From NCBI GenBank assembly GCA_019359125.1, contig JAHHHY010000002.1, forward strand, positions 496,001-560,000: 64,000 bases of DNA. The letters run 5' to 3'. Source of the stretch: Pleurocapsa minor GSE-CHR-MK 17-07R. Its GTDB lineage: Bacteria > Chloroflexota > Anaerolineae > Aggregatilineales > Phototrophicaceae. The notes beneath the pieces are model-generated. The model made no database searches and was not told the origin of the DNA. It saw only the letters and a list, made by a program, of their open reading frames with translations. The first letter of the stretch is position 1, and each line of letters starts with the position of its first letter. The position numbers were made by a program, and so were the translations under genes. Below are positions 63,413 to 64,000 of the stretch, piece after piece.

Positions 63413-64000
63413 ATGTCCTACCACCTCACGCCAGAACAGCTCGCTTTTTATGATAAGAACGGCTATCTCGTCCTGCGCAACTGGATTCCCCAGGACCTGC
63501 TGGAGCGCCTGCAGTATGCCGGCCGCGAATGGATCGCCGAGGGACAGCAGGCCGGGCCAGATCATCCGGACTATCAGGACTATAACTTCGCCGAACGCGG
63601 TGGCAGCCGCCGTATGTGGCGCGTGAACTACGTGCACAACAAGCGCCAGCCCGCCTCGCTGGAGCTGCTGGGCAGCCCGCAGGTGCTGGAAGTGGCTGAA
63701 AGCATGTGCGGCCCCAACTTCGTGCCTACGTATGAATCGATGGTGTTCAAGGAAGAAGGCGACGGCGCGGCTATCACCTGGCATCAGGACGCGGTGCATC
63801 CGCGCAAATATCGCATCTTCAACTATGACTTGTATCTGGATCACTCGCGTTCCGGCCAGGGCGCGCTGTGGGTGGTGCCCGGCTCGCAGGTGGGCAAGCA
63901 TGATGTGTGCGCGATTGCTGACACTTATGGCTGGGCGGTGCCCGGCGCGATCGAAGTGGAAATGGCCCCTGGCGATGTACTGCTGCACGATGTGATGGTC
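63413..64000 (+). CDS. Phytanoyl-CoA dioxygenase (PhyH) family protein (3' end beyond window)
   Basis: The 196 residues present start at an ATG at 63413 and run open to the window end. The family's Fe(II) ligands are visible as His124 and Asp126 (TWHQDAVHP) and a distal His192 (DVLLHDVMV). The N-terminus (LTPEQLAFYDKNGYLVLRNWI) is typical of PhyH proteins. It uses 2-oxoglutarate and oxygen to hydroxylate an unknown substrate. The divergent AraC regulator suggests inducible expression. Confidence 0.87.
   Translation, partial: MSYHLTPEQLAFYDKNGYLVLRNWIPQDLLERLQYAGREWIAEGQQAGPDHPDYQDYNFAERGGSRRMWRVNYVHNKRQPASLELLGSPQVLEVAESMCGPNFVPTYESMVFKEEGDGAAITWHQDAVHPRKYRIFNYDLYLDHSRSGQGALWVVPGSQVGKHDVCAIADTYGWAVPGAIEVEMAPGDVLLHDVMV

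Overview
The window is a GC-rich chromosomal stretch of a bacterium that looks like a member of the Chloroflexota, probably Anaerolineae-like. This is an inference from gene style: secreted proteins and lipoproteins with Thr/Pro-rich linkers, CARDB, SH3-like and LysM modules, a V4R-type protein, and ABC transporter operons with exported binding proteins. No rRNA, tRNA, CRISPR array, prophage or insertion sequence was recognised. Genes are tightly packed, and several convergent pairs share strong bidirectional terminators.

Layout. 1-6.3 kb: a GntR regulator (cut by the window edge) with a perfect palindromic operator, divergent from a sugar operon (binding protein, double ATPase, permease, a TrpA-like TIM barrel and an FGGY kinase). 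6.3-9.4 kb: RhlE-type RNA helicase, DegV protein and a DUF2188-type protein. 9.5-11.5 kb: a TetR regulator with twin operators and two membrane proteins. 11.6-15 kb: an interspersed-type palindrome, a BaiN/HI0933 flavoprotein, an aminotransferase and an ArsR-DUF2087 regulator. 15-20.7 kb: a complete branched-chain amino acid type ABC operon (livK-H-M-G-F order) ending in a D-2-hydroxyacid dehydrogenase. 20.9-22.5 kb: cytochrome c lipoprotein, double DUF305 protein and a YtxH-like protein. 22.7-27.8 kb: a signalling cluster (membrane PAS histidine kinase, Rcp1-like receiver, receiver-GAF-HisKA_3 kinase, NarL regulator). 27.9-34.9 kb: DUF1328 protein, EamA exporter, Gfo/Idh/MocA oxidoreductase, phosphonoacetaldehyde hydrolase, HMA metallochaperone, a LuxR-HTH/YHS fusion, a DUF6159-like membrane protein and a PLP decarboxylase. 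35-36.8 kb: an apparent zinc-starvation operon (Zur-like palindrome, small ORF, zinc-free L28, COG0523 GTPase). 36.8-48.8 kb: DNA polymerase I, a large receiver/linker/transposase-like protein, a CARDB lipoprotein, a V4R protein, a receiver-GAF-adenylate cyclase, a PPC protein and a secreted protein. 48.9-54.9 kb: helical protein, anchored PLD protein and HerA-like ATPase, then LysM and CsaA proteins. 54.9-64 kb: PrmC, MBL hydrolase, EamA exporter with a divergent CGNR regulator and long operator, nitrilase-family amidase, B12 radical SAM protein, MiaB, AraC regulator and a PhyH dioxygenase cut by the window end.

Most interesting signals. (1) A 17-bp element is shared (16/17) by the promoters of the HMA chaperone and the DUF305 protein. 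In both it sits at the same position relative to -35 and -10, and at the HMA locus it lies between the chaperone and the divergent LuxR-HTH/YHS fusion. This suggests an undescribed one-component metal (possibly copper) regulator and its regulon. (2) A 948-residue protein joins a receiver-like domain, a long acidic linker, a roadblock-like domain and a C-terminal domain resembling an IS200/IS605 Y1 transposase whose HUH motif is degraded. (3) In the zinc operon the COG0523 GTPase has no ordinary start codon and sits in the -1 frame relative to L28. (4) A TrpA homologue that keeps both catalytic acids is embedded in a sugar uptake/kinase operon, suggesting a retro-aldol step in sugar catabolism.
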